The notes under the pieces: model-generated
The model's input: only the letters and a program-made list of their open reading frames with translations
Told to the model about the DNA's origin: nothing
Database searches by the model: none
Assembly: GCA_021828935.1 (NCBI GenBank)
Contig: JAJZCU010000011.1
Span: forward strand, 1 to 13,696
From: Planctomycetota bacterium
Lineage (GTDB): Bacteria; Planctomycetota; Phycisphaerae; WQYP01
DNA: 13,696 bases
Reading direction: 5' to 3'
Made by a program: the position numbers and the translations under genes
Shown: one piece after another, positions 6,703 through 13,152 of the stretch
Position numbering within the stretch: position 1 is the first letter of the stretch
How the letters are laid out: the number at the start of each line of letters is the position of its first letter

Positions 6703-7800
6703 ATGCCCGCCACGCCCGCCGATGAACCGCTGCTTGCCGTGCAAAATTTGCACACGCAATTTGCCACGGCCGCCGGTCCGGCCCGGGCTGTTGATGGCGT
6801 AAGCTTCACATTGTTTCCGCGGCAAACACTGGCAATTGTGGGTGAATCCGGCTGCGGGAAAAGCGTCACCAGCCTGTCCATTTTGCGCCTGGTGGGGGTG
6901 CCGGGAAAAATTGTCAGCGGCTCAATTGCATACCGCGGCCGCGAATTAACCACCCTGTCTGAACGGCAGATGCGGGAAATACGCGGCGGGGAAATCGCCA
7001 TGATTTTCCAGGAACCCATGACCAGCCTCAACCCCGTGTTCACCGTGGGCGACCAGATTCTTGAAGCCATCAACCTGCACCAGAAAGCCACCTTCACCGA
7101 AGCCCTGGCCATCGCCCGCGAGGCGCTGGCCCGCGTGGGCATTTCCGATCCCGACCGGCGGCTGGGCGAATTTCCGCACCAGATGTCCGGCGGCATGAAG
7201 CAGCGCGTGATGATTGCCATGGCCCTGGCGTGCAACCCCAGCGTGCTGATTGCCGATGAACCGACCACCGCCCTGGATGTCACCATACAGGCGCAGATAT
7301 TGGAATTATTGCGTTCGTTGCAGCAAAGCGCCGGCATGGGTATATTATTTATTACGCACGACCTGGGCGTGGTGGCGGAAAACGCCGACGTGGTGGCCAT
7401 CATGTACGCCGGGCAGATTGTGGAATATGCCGACGTGTTTGAATTGTTTGACCATCCGCTGCACCCTTACACGCAGGGGCTGCTGGCCTGCGTGCCCACG
7501 TTGGGCAATGTGCGCGAGCGGCTGTTTACCATCCGCGGGTCTGTGCCCAGCCCCACCGCATACGGCGCGGGCTGCCGCTTTTTACCGCGCTGCACCGTGT
7601 GCGCCGGGCCGGCGCGCGACCGTTGCGAAAAGGAAAACCCGACGCTAAGAGAGGTGCGGGCGGGCCATTGGGTGGCGTGCCATTCCGCCGATGGCTATGT
7701 CAACGCCCGGGCTACAATTCCGCGGCTGACGTTTCGCCGGCCGGTACAGGAAGCGCAGGTGACGGTTGCAGACGAAAGCGATTTGGCGGAAAACGGCTAG
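6703..7800 (+). CDS. Peptide ABC transporter ATP-binding protein, DppD/OppD-like
   Basis: A 365-residue ATPase energising the importer. Seen in order: Walker A GESGCGKS (47-54), Q-loop FQEPMTSLNP (Q103), signature MSGGMKQ (161-167), Walker B VLIADEP (181-187), D-loop TALD, and the switch histidine in FITHD (H219). The C-terminal oligopeptide/dipeptide extension starts near HPLHPYTQGLL (251-261). It contains the CRFLPRC...C...C cysteine set (C291, C297, C308, C326), which binds an iron-sulfur cluster in related DppD proteins; C300 is an extra cysteine. A further 40-residue tail follows. GGAG at 6693-6696 supports the ATG. The usual second ATPase (DppF/OppF) does not follow, and the next gene belongs to quinone synthesis. 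Confidence 0.93.
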   Translation: MPATPADEPLLAVQNLHTQFATAAGPARAVDGVSFTLFPRQTLAIVGESGCGKSVTSLSILRLVGVPGKIVSGSIAYRGRELTTLSERQMREIRGGEIAMIFQEPMTSLNPVFTVGDQILEAINLHQKATFTEALAIAREALARVGISDPDRRLGEFPHQMSGGMKQRVMIAMALACNPSVLIADEPTTALDVTIQAQILELLRSLQQSAGMGILFITHDLGVVAENADVVAIMYAGQIVEYADVFELFDHPLHPYTQGLLACVPTLGNVRERLFTIRGSVPSPTAYGAGCRFLPRCTVCAGPARDRCEKENPTLREVRAGHWVACHSADGYVNARATIPRLTFRRPVQEAQVTVADESDLAENG

Positions 7801-7834
7801 GCTGCGGATACTGCGGATGCCGGAGTTCACGCCA

Positions 7835-7866
7835 TTGACGCGAAATTTGGACAATCCGTCTATAAT
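7835..7866 (+). promoter_or_regulatory. Promoter candidate for the quinone gene cluster (TTGACG-20-TATAAT)
   Basis: A perfect TATAAT at 7861-7866 lies about 50 bases before the MenG/UbiE start, with a good TTGACG at 7835-7840. The 20-base spacing is wider than the 16-18 favoured by E. coli sigma70; no better -35 box sits at 16-18 bases. It lies in the gap after the importer ATPase, so the quinone genes are probably a separate transcription unit. Confidence 0.5.
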
Positions 7867-7915
7867 GTCTTGCTGAAAACTGGCTAAGAAAATTCTTTTT
7901 TTGAATCGAAGCGCC

Positions 7916-8704
7916 ATGGCTGCTGAAACTGACCCGATAAAATCAGATGTGTCGCCGCCGACGGACGGCGCGCCTGCGTGGACCGACCAAAACCTACGGA
8001 ACCCGCATGAAGTGGCGGACAAGGCCCGGCGCGTGCAAAGCATGTTTGAGGCCATTGCGCCCAGTTATGATTTAAATAATCGCGTGCATTCGCTGGGGCT
8101 CGATCAGCACTGGCGCCGCGTGGCGGTGAAAATGGCCCATGCTGGCCCCGCCGACATCGTGGCGGATATTGCCTGCGGCACCGGCGATTTATCCATGGCT
8201 TTTGAACGGGCCAATCCCCGCCGGGTGATCGGGCTGGATTTCTGCCACCCCATGCTGCAGGCGGCGGCAAAAAAGCCCCACGGGCCGGAAACCAGCTACG
8301 GCGAAGCCGACGCCACGCGCCTGCCGCTGGCGGATAAATCGGTGCAGGTGGTCAGCATTGCCTTTGGCATACGCAACGTGGCGAATTGGCGGGCGGCGAT
8401 TGCGGAATTCGCGCGGGTGTTAAGCCCCGGCGGGCGGCTGATTATTCTGGAATTTTCGCTGCCGGAAAACGCGGCGCTGCGCGGTCTGTACAATTTTTAT
8501 TTTCATAACATATTGCCGCGCACGGCCACGCTGTTAAGCGGCGATAAATCCGGGGCGTACCGGTATCTTCCCCAGAGCGTGAACACCTTCATCAGCCGGG
8601 AAATGATGGTCGAAGCGATGCAGGCCGGCGGATTTGTGAATGTGGCGGCGCTGCCACTGACGGCGGGCATATGCGTGTCGTATCGCGGGGTGCGCCGTGG
8701 CTGA
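7916..8704 (+). CDS. ubiE: Demethylmenaquinone (or demethoxyubiquinol-type) C-methyltransferase, MenG/UbiE family
   Basis: A 262-residue S-adenosylmethionine-dependent methyltransferase that adds the ring methyl group in menaquinone synthesis (or the analogous ubiquinone step). Family signs: YDLNNRVHSLGLDQHWRR (51-68), the SAM-binding motif VADIACGTGDL (82-92), GLDFCHPML (106-114), the UbiE-typical FGIRNV (150-155), VLSPGGRLIILEFSLP (168-183) and AYRYLPQSVNTF (214-225). The frame can begin at TTG 7901, but ATG 7916 is preferred; neither has a strong ribosome-binding site. A 30-residue polar N-terminal extension precedes the fold. MenG and UbiE share this fold and cannot be separated by sequence alone. 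Menaquinone is favoured because the window looks planctomycetal. The stop overlaps the start of the next small gene. Confidence 0.92.
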   Translation: MAAETDPIKSDVSPPTDGAPAWTDQNLRNPHEVADKARRVQSMFEAIAPSYDLNNRVHSLGLDQHWRRVAVKMAHAGPADIVADIACGTGDLSMAFERANPRRVIGLDFCHPMLQAAAKKPHGPETSYGEADATRLPLADKSVQVVSIAFGIRNVANWRAAIAEFARVLSPGGRLIILEFSLPENAALRGLYNFYFHNILPRTATLLSGDKSGAYRYLPQSVNTFISREMMVEAMQAGGFVNVAALPLTAGICVSYRGVRRG

Positions 8705-9011
8705 GGTGGCGGAAAAGATCATGCGCCTCAAGGTGCGCTGCAATTGGCGCTGCCGGCATTGCGCGGAAATGTTCGGCTCCGAAATGATTGCCTATTATGG
8801 AGCACGCGTGCCGGAGCGCGTGAAACCCACCTGGTTCTTCGCGGCCCTTACATTGCTGGACCATCTGCGGGATTGCCAAAAGCATGATTATGCCGATGAA
8901 CTGCGCGGCCGCTATGGCGTGGATTGCATGAATCACCCGCAGATTTATGATTTTTTTAATGAACACGCTTATACTGAATCGCGACTGATGGCCGAAGAGG
9001 ATTTGGATTAG
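8697..9011 (+). CDS. Small Cys/His-rich protein in the quinone cluster, function unknown
   Basis: A 104-residue protein I do not recognise. Its GTG start overlaps the methyltransferase stop by 8 bp, suggesting translational coupling; GTG 8706 or ATG 8721 are alternative starts. It contains C15-x3-C19-x2-C22 near the N-terminus (RCNWRCRHC) and later H56-x3-C60-x2-H63, plus C76. A CxxC...HxxxC arrangement could bind one zinc ion. The CxxxCxxC spacing resembles a radical-SAM cluster motif, but the protein is far too short for that fold. The rest is mixed and soluble with an acidic tail (MAEEDLD). Coding is supported by the overlap, the ordered amino-acid composition and its place between two quinone genes. 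Possible roles as a metal-binding accessory or regulator are only inference. Confidence 0.65.
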   Translation: MAEVAEKIMRLKVRCNWRCRHCAEMFGSEMIAYYGARVPERVKPTWFFAALTLLDHLRDCQKHDYADELRGRYGVDCMNHPQIYDFFNEHAYTESRLMAEEDLD

Positions 9012-9022
9012 TTATTATATAG

Positions 9023-9040
9023 CCCCCGGCTGGACGGGGG
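9023..9040 (+). terminator. Hairpin after the small gene, weak terminator candidate
   Basis: CCCCCG (9023-9028) and CGGGGG (9035-9040) form a perfect 6-bp GC stem around a 6-base loop, 11 bases after the stop codon. No T run follows (TGAAATTCCC), so intrinsic termination would be weak. It may instead belong to the same intergenic palindrome class as 395-420. Confidence 0.35.
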
Positions 9041-9088
9041 TGAAATTCCCGGCCGACGATCTACATTCCGGCCAACACAACAACGACC

Positions 9089-9118
9089 AACCGCGGCTGA
9101 CGCGGATGAACGCGGATA
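9089..9118 (+). repeat. Dispersed short repeat, copy B (TGACGCGGATGAACGC core)
   Basis: Matches 1639-1668 at 27 of 30 positions in the same orientation. It sits in the 141-bp gap before the ubiX gene, so the quinone cluster has taken a repeat remnant between its second and third genes. The ubiX start lies 34 bases beyond it. Confidence 0.75.
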
Positions 9119-9152
9119 AAATCAGGCCGTCGGAGGCGTTTGGGCATTTTTC

Positions 9153-9779
9153 ATGATAAAGAAAAAAACGATTGTTGTTGCGATCACCGGCGCGTCGGGG
9201 GCGTTGTACGCGCAGCGGGTCATTCAGGGGCTGGTTACCGCCGGCGTGCATGTGATGCTGGTGATCTCGCCGCTGGGTCGCCGGCTTTTGCACGATGAAC
9301 TGGCCATGGAACAGCCCGATCTGGAACGGCTGGCCGGCCGCGTCGATCACGGCATCACGCTGGTTTCATATAACGATGTGGGGGCGACCATAGCCTCGGG
9401 ATCATTTGTCACCGCGGGCATGGTGGTGGCGCCGTGTTCGGGCAACAAGCTGGCGGAAATCGCGCACGGATTGGGAGATAATTTAATTAGCAGGGCGGCG
9501 CAGGTGACATTAAAGGAACGCCGCCGCCTGATTTTGGTACACCGCGAGATGCCGCTAACGGCCATTGATCTGCGCAACATGCAGCAACTCACCGAAGCCG
9601 GGGCCATCATTTGCCCCGCCAATCCTGGTTTTTATTTGCTGCCGCAGACCGTGGATGATTTGGTGTGCTTCGTGGCCGGAAAAGTGCTGGATTTGTTGGA
9701 CGTTGAACATCCATGGAATACACGCTGGACGGGCAAAGCGCCCGATGCCCAGGCGCCGGCAGCGGGGGCCGCGCCATGA
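9153..9779 (+). CDS. ubiX: UbiX-family flavin prenyltransferase
   Basis: A 208-residue enzyme that joins dimethylallyl phosphate to FMN, making the prenylated flavin used by UbiD-type decarboxylases. Visible features: FMN-binding loop ITGASGALYA (11-20), SGSFVTAGMVVAPCSGNKLA (82-101), LKERRRLILVHREMPL (120-135, with R131/E132 near the active site) and the C-terminal PANPGFYLLPQTVDDLV segment (155-171). The usual length is about 190; an Ala/Pro tail adds roughly 15 residues. A weak GGG at 9142-9144 is the closest Shine-Dalgarno-like site; a better GGAGG at 9132-9136 is too far. The stop overlaps the next start as ATGA. No UbiD partner is in the window, so it is presumably encoded elsewhere. 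In futalosine-pathway bacteria the equivalent is called MqnM. Confidence 0.92.
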   Translation: MIKKKTIVVAITGASGALYAQRVIQGLVTAGVHVMLVISPLGRRLLHDELAMEQPDLERLAGRVDHGITLVSYNDVGATIASGSFVTAGMVVAPCSGNKLAEIAHGLGDNLISRAAQVTLKERRRLILVHREMPLTAIDLRNMQQLTEAGAIICPANPGFYLLPQTVDDLVCFVAGKVLDLLDVEHPWNTRWTGKAPDAQAPAAGAAP

Positions 9780-10732
9780 CGACCACCCCAAGCGTCCCGC
9801 CCGCGGCGCCGCAACCCGGTTTGTTCCAGCGGGTGCGCACATTCCTGGAATTGATAAAATTCTCTCACACCATTTTCCTTCTGCCGTTTGCGTTCATCGC
9901 CACCTTTCTGGCCAGCCGGGCCATTGGCCAGGCGTGGCCGGGGTTTTTGCGACTGGGGCTGATCGTTTTATGCATGGTTTTCGCGCGCACCTATGCCATG
10001 ACCGTGAATCGATTGGCCGATCGCCGGCTGGACACGCTAAACCCGCGCACCGCCCGCCGGCCCAGCGCCACCGGGGTGTTATCGCCAATGTTCATGGCCA
10101 TTTGCATTGCGTTGTCTGGGGCGCTGTTTGTCGCGACGGCGGGTCTTTTTTACGTCTTCTTTCACAATATTTGGCCGATCGTGCTTGCGCTGCCGGTGCT
10201 GGCGTGGGTGGCGCTGTACAGTTTCACCAAGCGGTTCACGTGGATGTGCCATTTTTTCCTGGGCAGCAGTTTGATGCTCGGGCCGCTGGCGGCGTGGATT
10301 GCCATCGCCCCGCCGCGCGGGCCTGTACTGGCCCCGCAGATATTGTTCCTGGCGTTTGCCGTGTTGTTCTGGAGCGCCGGGTTTGATATTTTATACGCGC
10401 TTCAGGATGAATCTGTCGATCGGGCCACGGGCATCTTTTCGCTGCCGGCGCGCATCGGCCGGCGCCGGGCGCTGTGGGTTTCCCGCATCTGCCATGCGGT
10501 GACCATCGCGCTGTTGGCGGCGTTTGGCCTGGGTATTATCGGCGGCCTGCGCATGGGCATTTTGTATTGGTGCGGCTTCGGCGTGGTGATCGGCCTGCTG
10601 GCATTTGAGCAATCGCTGGTAAACGTGGATGATATATCGCGCGTGAACATGGCGTTCATGACCGTCAACGGCGTTTTGGGCGTGGTGTTCGCGACGTTGA
10701 CCATTTCAGATTTGTTGTTGCGCTGGCGCTGA
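9776..10732 (+). CDS. UbiA-family prenyltransferase (4-hydroxybenzoate polyprenyltransferase / MqnP-like)
   Basis: A 318-residue integral membrane enzyme that attaches a polyprenyl chain to an aromatic acid or hydroxynaphthoate during quinone synthesis. It has the two Asp-rich motifs that hold magnesium and prenyl diphosphate: NRLADRRLD (78-86, N-x3-D-x3-D) and DILYALQDESVD (204-215, D-x6-D-x3-D). About eight hydrophobic segments surround them. The start ATG 9776 overlaps the ubiX stop by four bases. A longer in-frame start at 9713 would add 21 residues read from inside ubiX and is unlikely. The DIxYxxQDxxxDRxxGIFSLPARIG pattern and pairing with UbiX fit MqnP of the futalosine menaquinone pathway or UbiA of the ubiquinone pathway. 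The phylum inference favours MqnP. Confidence 0.9.
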   Translation: MTTTPSVPPAAPQPGLFQRVRTFLELIKFSHTIFLLPFAFIATFLASRAIGQAWPGFLRLGLIVLCMVFARTYAMTVNRLADRRLDTLNPRTARRPSATGVLSPMFMAICIALSGALFVATAGLFYVFFHNIWPIVLALPVLAWVALYSFTKRFTWMCHFFLGSSLMLGPLAAWIAIAPPRGPVLAPQILFLAFAVLFWSAGFDILYALQDESVDRATGIFSLPARIGRRRALWVSRICHAVTIALLAAFGLGIIGGLRMGILYWCGFGVVIGLLAFEQSLVNVDDISRVNMAFMTVNGVLGVVFATLTISDLLLRWR

Positions 10733-10821
10733 CGCGGGCGCCGATGTGTCGGCGGACGCCTACCGGCGCGTAAATTACGTTGCCCGGCGGCTCAAGGTCG
10801 CCATTGTTGGACGGTGATGCG

Positions 10822-11232
10822 ATGATGCGGTTTCTGACGGGCCTGGTTGATCCCCTTATTGTGGCCATGGCAGCACTCGCGGCCGTCGGTTATTTCTACC
10901 GGAGGTTGCTACGATCGGGCGCATTAACAAATAATGTTTTCCTGGTGCGCCGTGCCCGCCAGTGTTATAATTTTCTGGCGGCGCTGGCGTTCGGCGCTCT
11001 TCTGGTTTTCCCGGGCGACCTGCACGGCGCCGTTCCGACGACCTTCCTCTGCATCGCTGTCGCCGGGTTCTTCGTGCTCTCGCAAAACCCCGACATCGTG
11101 ACTCCATCGGAGGAAATCATGCGGCGCGAGCGCGAAAAGGATGCCGAAGAAAAGGCCGATGCCGCCAAAAAAGCCGCCAAACATGCCGCCAAAAAGGCCG
11201 AGGATCTGGAGTTTTTTAAGGCGACTCGTTGA
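10822..11232 (+). CDS. Small membrane protein with charged C-terminal coiled coil, unknown function
   Basis: A 136-residue protein I do not recognise. It has three hydrophobic segments at about 8-26, 48-64 and 70-87. A soluble tail (96-130) rich in Glu, Lys and Ala (REREKDAEEKADAAKKAAK...) probably forms a long helix or coiled coil. ATG 10822, immediately followed by a second ATG at 10825, is preferred. The frame extends upstream to a TTG at 10780, but those residues are unlike the rest. No strong ribosome-binding site is seen. It lies 89 bp after the prenyltransferase and could be the last gene of that unit, though no functional link is evident. Codon use fits its neighbours. Confidence 0.65.
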   Translation: MMRFLTGLVDPLIVAMAALAAVGYFYRRLLRSGALTNNVFLVRRARQCYNFLAALAFGALLVFPGDLHGAVPTTFLCIAVAGFFVLSQNPDIVTPSEEIMRREREKDAEEKADAAKKAAKHAAKKAEDLEFFKATR

Positions 11233-11296
11233 GATCGGCGTCTACGCTTAGGACCGCTGAATTATCAACTGGCGTAATCGGCCGAATGCAGATTGG

Positions 11297-11324
11297 CCAC
11301 AGAGGGCACAGAGTACACAGAGGA
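11297..11324 (+). repeat. CACAGAG-type repeat, left arm
   Basis: Three consecutive roughly 9-base units (CCACAGAGG, GCACAGAGT, ACACAGAGG). The stretch matches the reverse complement of 11416-11443 at 21 of 28 positions. The AGAGGAGA at its right edge lies 6-13 bases before the ATG of the short frame and could serve as its ribosome-binding site. Confidence 0.75.
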
Positions 11325-11331
11325 GAACACG

Positions 11332-11472
11332 ATGGACGGATTAATTGAGAACGTCCTTGGTGCTGCAAGCTTTAAACTTTGGCGAAATGCGGTTGATCGA
11401 TGGGGTCAAACCTATCTCTCTGTGACCTCTGAGTGCTCTGTGGCATTTCCCCGTCTTCCGGCAGGAAAATAG
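11332..11472 (+). pseudogene. 46-codon frame, possible degraded GxxExxY-type gene
   Basis: The frame runs ATG to TAG and begins MDGLIENVLGAASFKLWRNA. This is reminiscent of the N-terminus of GxxExxY-type proteins (a pattern like IIGAAFKV-H/Y-N-xLG). After about 20 residues the resemblance ends, and the last third is simply the right-hand repeat and following DNA read in frame. Such genes are often bordered by CACAGAG-type repeats in planctomycete-like genomes (recalled knowledge, not checked here). The simplest reading is a cassette that lost most of its gene by internal deletion. It could also be a chance frame or a real micropeptide. Confidence 0.3.
11416..11443 (-). repeat. CACAGAG-type repeat, right arm (inverted)
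   Basis: Reads CCACAGAGCACTCAGAGG... on the minus strand and matches the left arm at 21 of 28 positions. It overlaps the 3' part of the 46-codon frame, so that part of the frame is unlikely to be original coding sequence. Confidence 0.75.
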
Positions 11473-11575
11473 GGCCGTAAAATTCGACCAGCTGCTGCCC
11501 AAATGGAACTATGTTGCACCGCCGCAATGACCAAGACAGTTATTGATTCTGCGGCCCTTATGCAAGGAGCCTTGT

Positions 11576-12142
11576 ATGTCAGCCACCGCCACAACCCGCA
11601 TGACGGCCCGCGAGTTTTTGCAGCTGCCGGAAGACCCATCCGGGGTTCGTCGCGAGCTGGTGAATGGAGAAATTGTCGTGAGTCCAAGTCCGAATTTGTT
11701 TCATTCCCATGTTGATCGCCGGCTCAGTCAAATACTTATGAATTATATTGACGCCCACGCAACGGGAAAAGTGTTCGGCGATGTGGATAACGCCGTTTCA
11801 AAGTTCACCGTTCGGCGGCCGGACGTATTTTATTTTTCCGGGCCGCGACTGCCGCTGGTGGCGGCGGGGGCGGTTCTTGGGCCGCCAGACCTTTGCGTGG
11901 AGATTGTCAGCCCTTCCAGCGTGAAGATAGACCGCGTGGATAAGTTGCGCGAATATGCGGCGTATGGCGTGGCCAATTATTGGACCATCGATCCGATTCA
12001 AAAAACGGCGGAAGCGTACGTTCTCTCCGGGCCCTCTTACGCGCTGGCGGCCAGAGGCAAAGATGACGATAAGGTCCATTTTCCGCCGTTTCCAGAGTTG
12101 GAAATACCGCTGGCAAAGCTCTGGTGGACCGGCGCGCTGTGA
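11576..12142 (+). CDS. Uma2-family (DUF820) PD-(D/E)XK nuclease-like protein
   Basis: A 188-residue protein of the Uma2 family, a restriction-endonuclease-like fold abundant in cyanobacteria and planctomycetes. Typical landmarks are MTAREFLQLPE (9-19), RRELVNGEIVVSPSPN (25-40), HSHVDRRLSQIL (43-54), the acidic position in RRPDVFYF (D83), and PPDLCVEIVSPSS (103-115, E109). The family-specific DRVDKLREYAAYGVANYWTIDP follows (119-140). D83, E109 and K123 are plausible active-site or metal residues, so it appears intact. ATG 11576 is chosen because AAGGAG at 11564-11569 is perfectly spaced; the upstream in-frame ATG at 11543 is not. Biological role and substrate are unknown for most of the family; many copies occur near repeats, as here. 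Confidence 0.88.
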   Translation: MSATATTRMTAREFLQLPEDPSGVRRELVNGEIVVSPSPNLFHSHVDRRLSQILMNYIDAHATGKVFGDVDNAVSKFTVRRPDVFYFSGPRLPLVAAGAVLGPPDLCVEIVSPSSVKIDRVDKLREYAAYGVANYWTIDPIQKTAEAYVLSGPSYALAARGKDDDKVHFPPFPELEIPLAKLWWTGAL

Positions 12143-12201
12143 TCTGCGAACGTCCCTCGCGGCGCATTGTGTTCGTCGGCGCCGGATTTTTAGGATTTCT
12201 C

Positions 12202-13056
12202 ATGAAACTCGGTCTTTTCACGCTGATTACCCCCGAACTCACGCCCTTGCAGGCCGTGCATGCCGCACGCGAATACGGCTACGATGGCATCTGTTTGCGC
12301 GTCGCGGACGTTGGGACACCCGCCGCGGGAAAAATAAATTATTGGAGCGGCAACCGCTGTTCCATTCCACTGGAACGCCTGGCGGCTGACTTGCCAACAT
12401 TTGTCACCGCCGCTCGCGATGCGAAACTGGAAGTGCCTTCACTGGGGGCATATTTTCGGCACGATCAGGTGGACCAAATCGAACGGCTCATGCGAATTAT
12501 GCGTGACAACGGCGTGAAGGGTTTGCGCATTGCGGGATCGAGCCACGACGGAAAAACAAATTATCGCGACCAGTTCGCGGCCATGCGGCGCGGGTATGAA
12601 CATCTGGAAACACTGGCGCGGAATTACGGCGTGCGGGCCTGCGTTGAACAACATCATGAAACGCTGGCGCCAACGGTCAGTGCATGTATGCGGCTGGTGG
12701 ACGGACTGGACCCGCGGCACATCGGCGTAATTTTGGACCCCGGCAATGCCGTGGCGGAAGGATTTGAAACTTACCGATTGGCCGTTGAAATGCTCGGTGA
12801 TTATCTGGCGGAAGTACATGTTAAAAATGGGATAATGGTTCCAGCCGGTCGCAGCGCGGGCGGCTTTGCCCAGTGGAAGGCGCAATGGGGTGGCCTGCGT
12901 GACGGACTGGCCAATTTTGAAGAGCTGGGGGGCGTGCTGCGCCGGCAGAAATTTAATGGGTATTTGATGCTGGAAGACTTTTCCGACCGGCCCATGGATG
13001 TGCGCCTGCGCGAAGGCGCCGCGGTCATGCGCCAAATGGCCGACGGCGCCGGATGA
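12202..13056 (+). CDS. Sugar phosphate isomerase/epimerase-like TIM-barrel protein
   Basis: A 284-residue protein of the xylose-isomerase-like TIM-barrel (AP endonuclease 2) superfamily, whose members isomerise or epimerise sugars and related polyols using a divalent metal. The four expected metal ligands are visible: E149 in CVEQHHE, D179 in GVILDPGN, H206 in AEVHVKN and E258 in LMLEDFS. The N-terminus MKLGLFTLITPELTPLQAVH gives the first strand and helix. ATG 12202 is preferred with AGGAT nearby; an earlier in-frame GTG at 12124 would overlap the Uma2 gene and add 26 residues before the first strand. It follows the Uma2 gene by 59 bp on the same strand. The exact substrate cannot be inferred. 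Confidence 0.87.
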   Translation: MKLGLFTLITPELTPLQAVHAAREYGYDGICLRVADVGTPAAGKINYWSGNRCSIPLERLAADLPTFVTAARDAKLEVPSLGAYFRHDQVDQIERLMRIMRDNGVKGLRIAGSSHDGKTNYRDQFAAMRRGYEHLETLARNYGVRACVEQHHETLAPTVSACMRLVDGLDPRHIGVILDPGNAVAEGFETYRLAVEMLGDYLAEVHVKNGIMVPAGRSAGGFAQWKAQWGGLRDGLANFEELGGVLRRQKFNGYLMLEDFSDRPMDVRLREGAAVMRQMADGAG

Positions 13057-13152
13057 ACTTTCCAGATGCCGGCGCGTTCAATTGGCCGGTGTCCGCGGCG
13101 GATTCAAACCGTCGGCATTGAACGTGTTGTAATATTTTTATGGAGACACTCT

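Larger units (their letters stand above)
11233..11575. other. 343-bp gap with inverted repeats and a possible gene stump
   Basis: The gap contains an inverted pair of CACAGAG-type repeats (11297-11324 and 11416-11443) enclosing about 90 bp, and a 46-codon frame starting between them. No terminator with a T run is visible. The last 15 bases hold the ribosome-binding site of the Uma2-family gene. Confidence 0.65.

Noticed and set aside
8739..8762. CxxxCxxC motif suggesting a radical-SAM enzyme
   Set aside because: The protein has only 104 residues, with no room for the barrel and no downstream SAM-binding glycine motif; a zinc site is more plausible.
9565..10386. A 273-codon plus-strand frame overlapping ubiX and the prenyltransferase
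   Set aside because: It lies in a different phase across two confidently identified genes, and its translation is His/Arg/Pro-rich with no domain.
11297..11443. CRISPR-like spacing of short repeats
   Set aside because: The units are tandem 9-mers in two inverted blocks, with no regular spacers and no cas genes.
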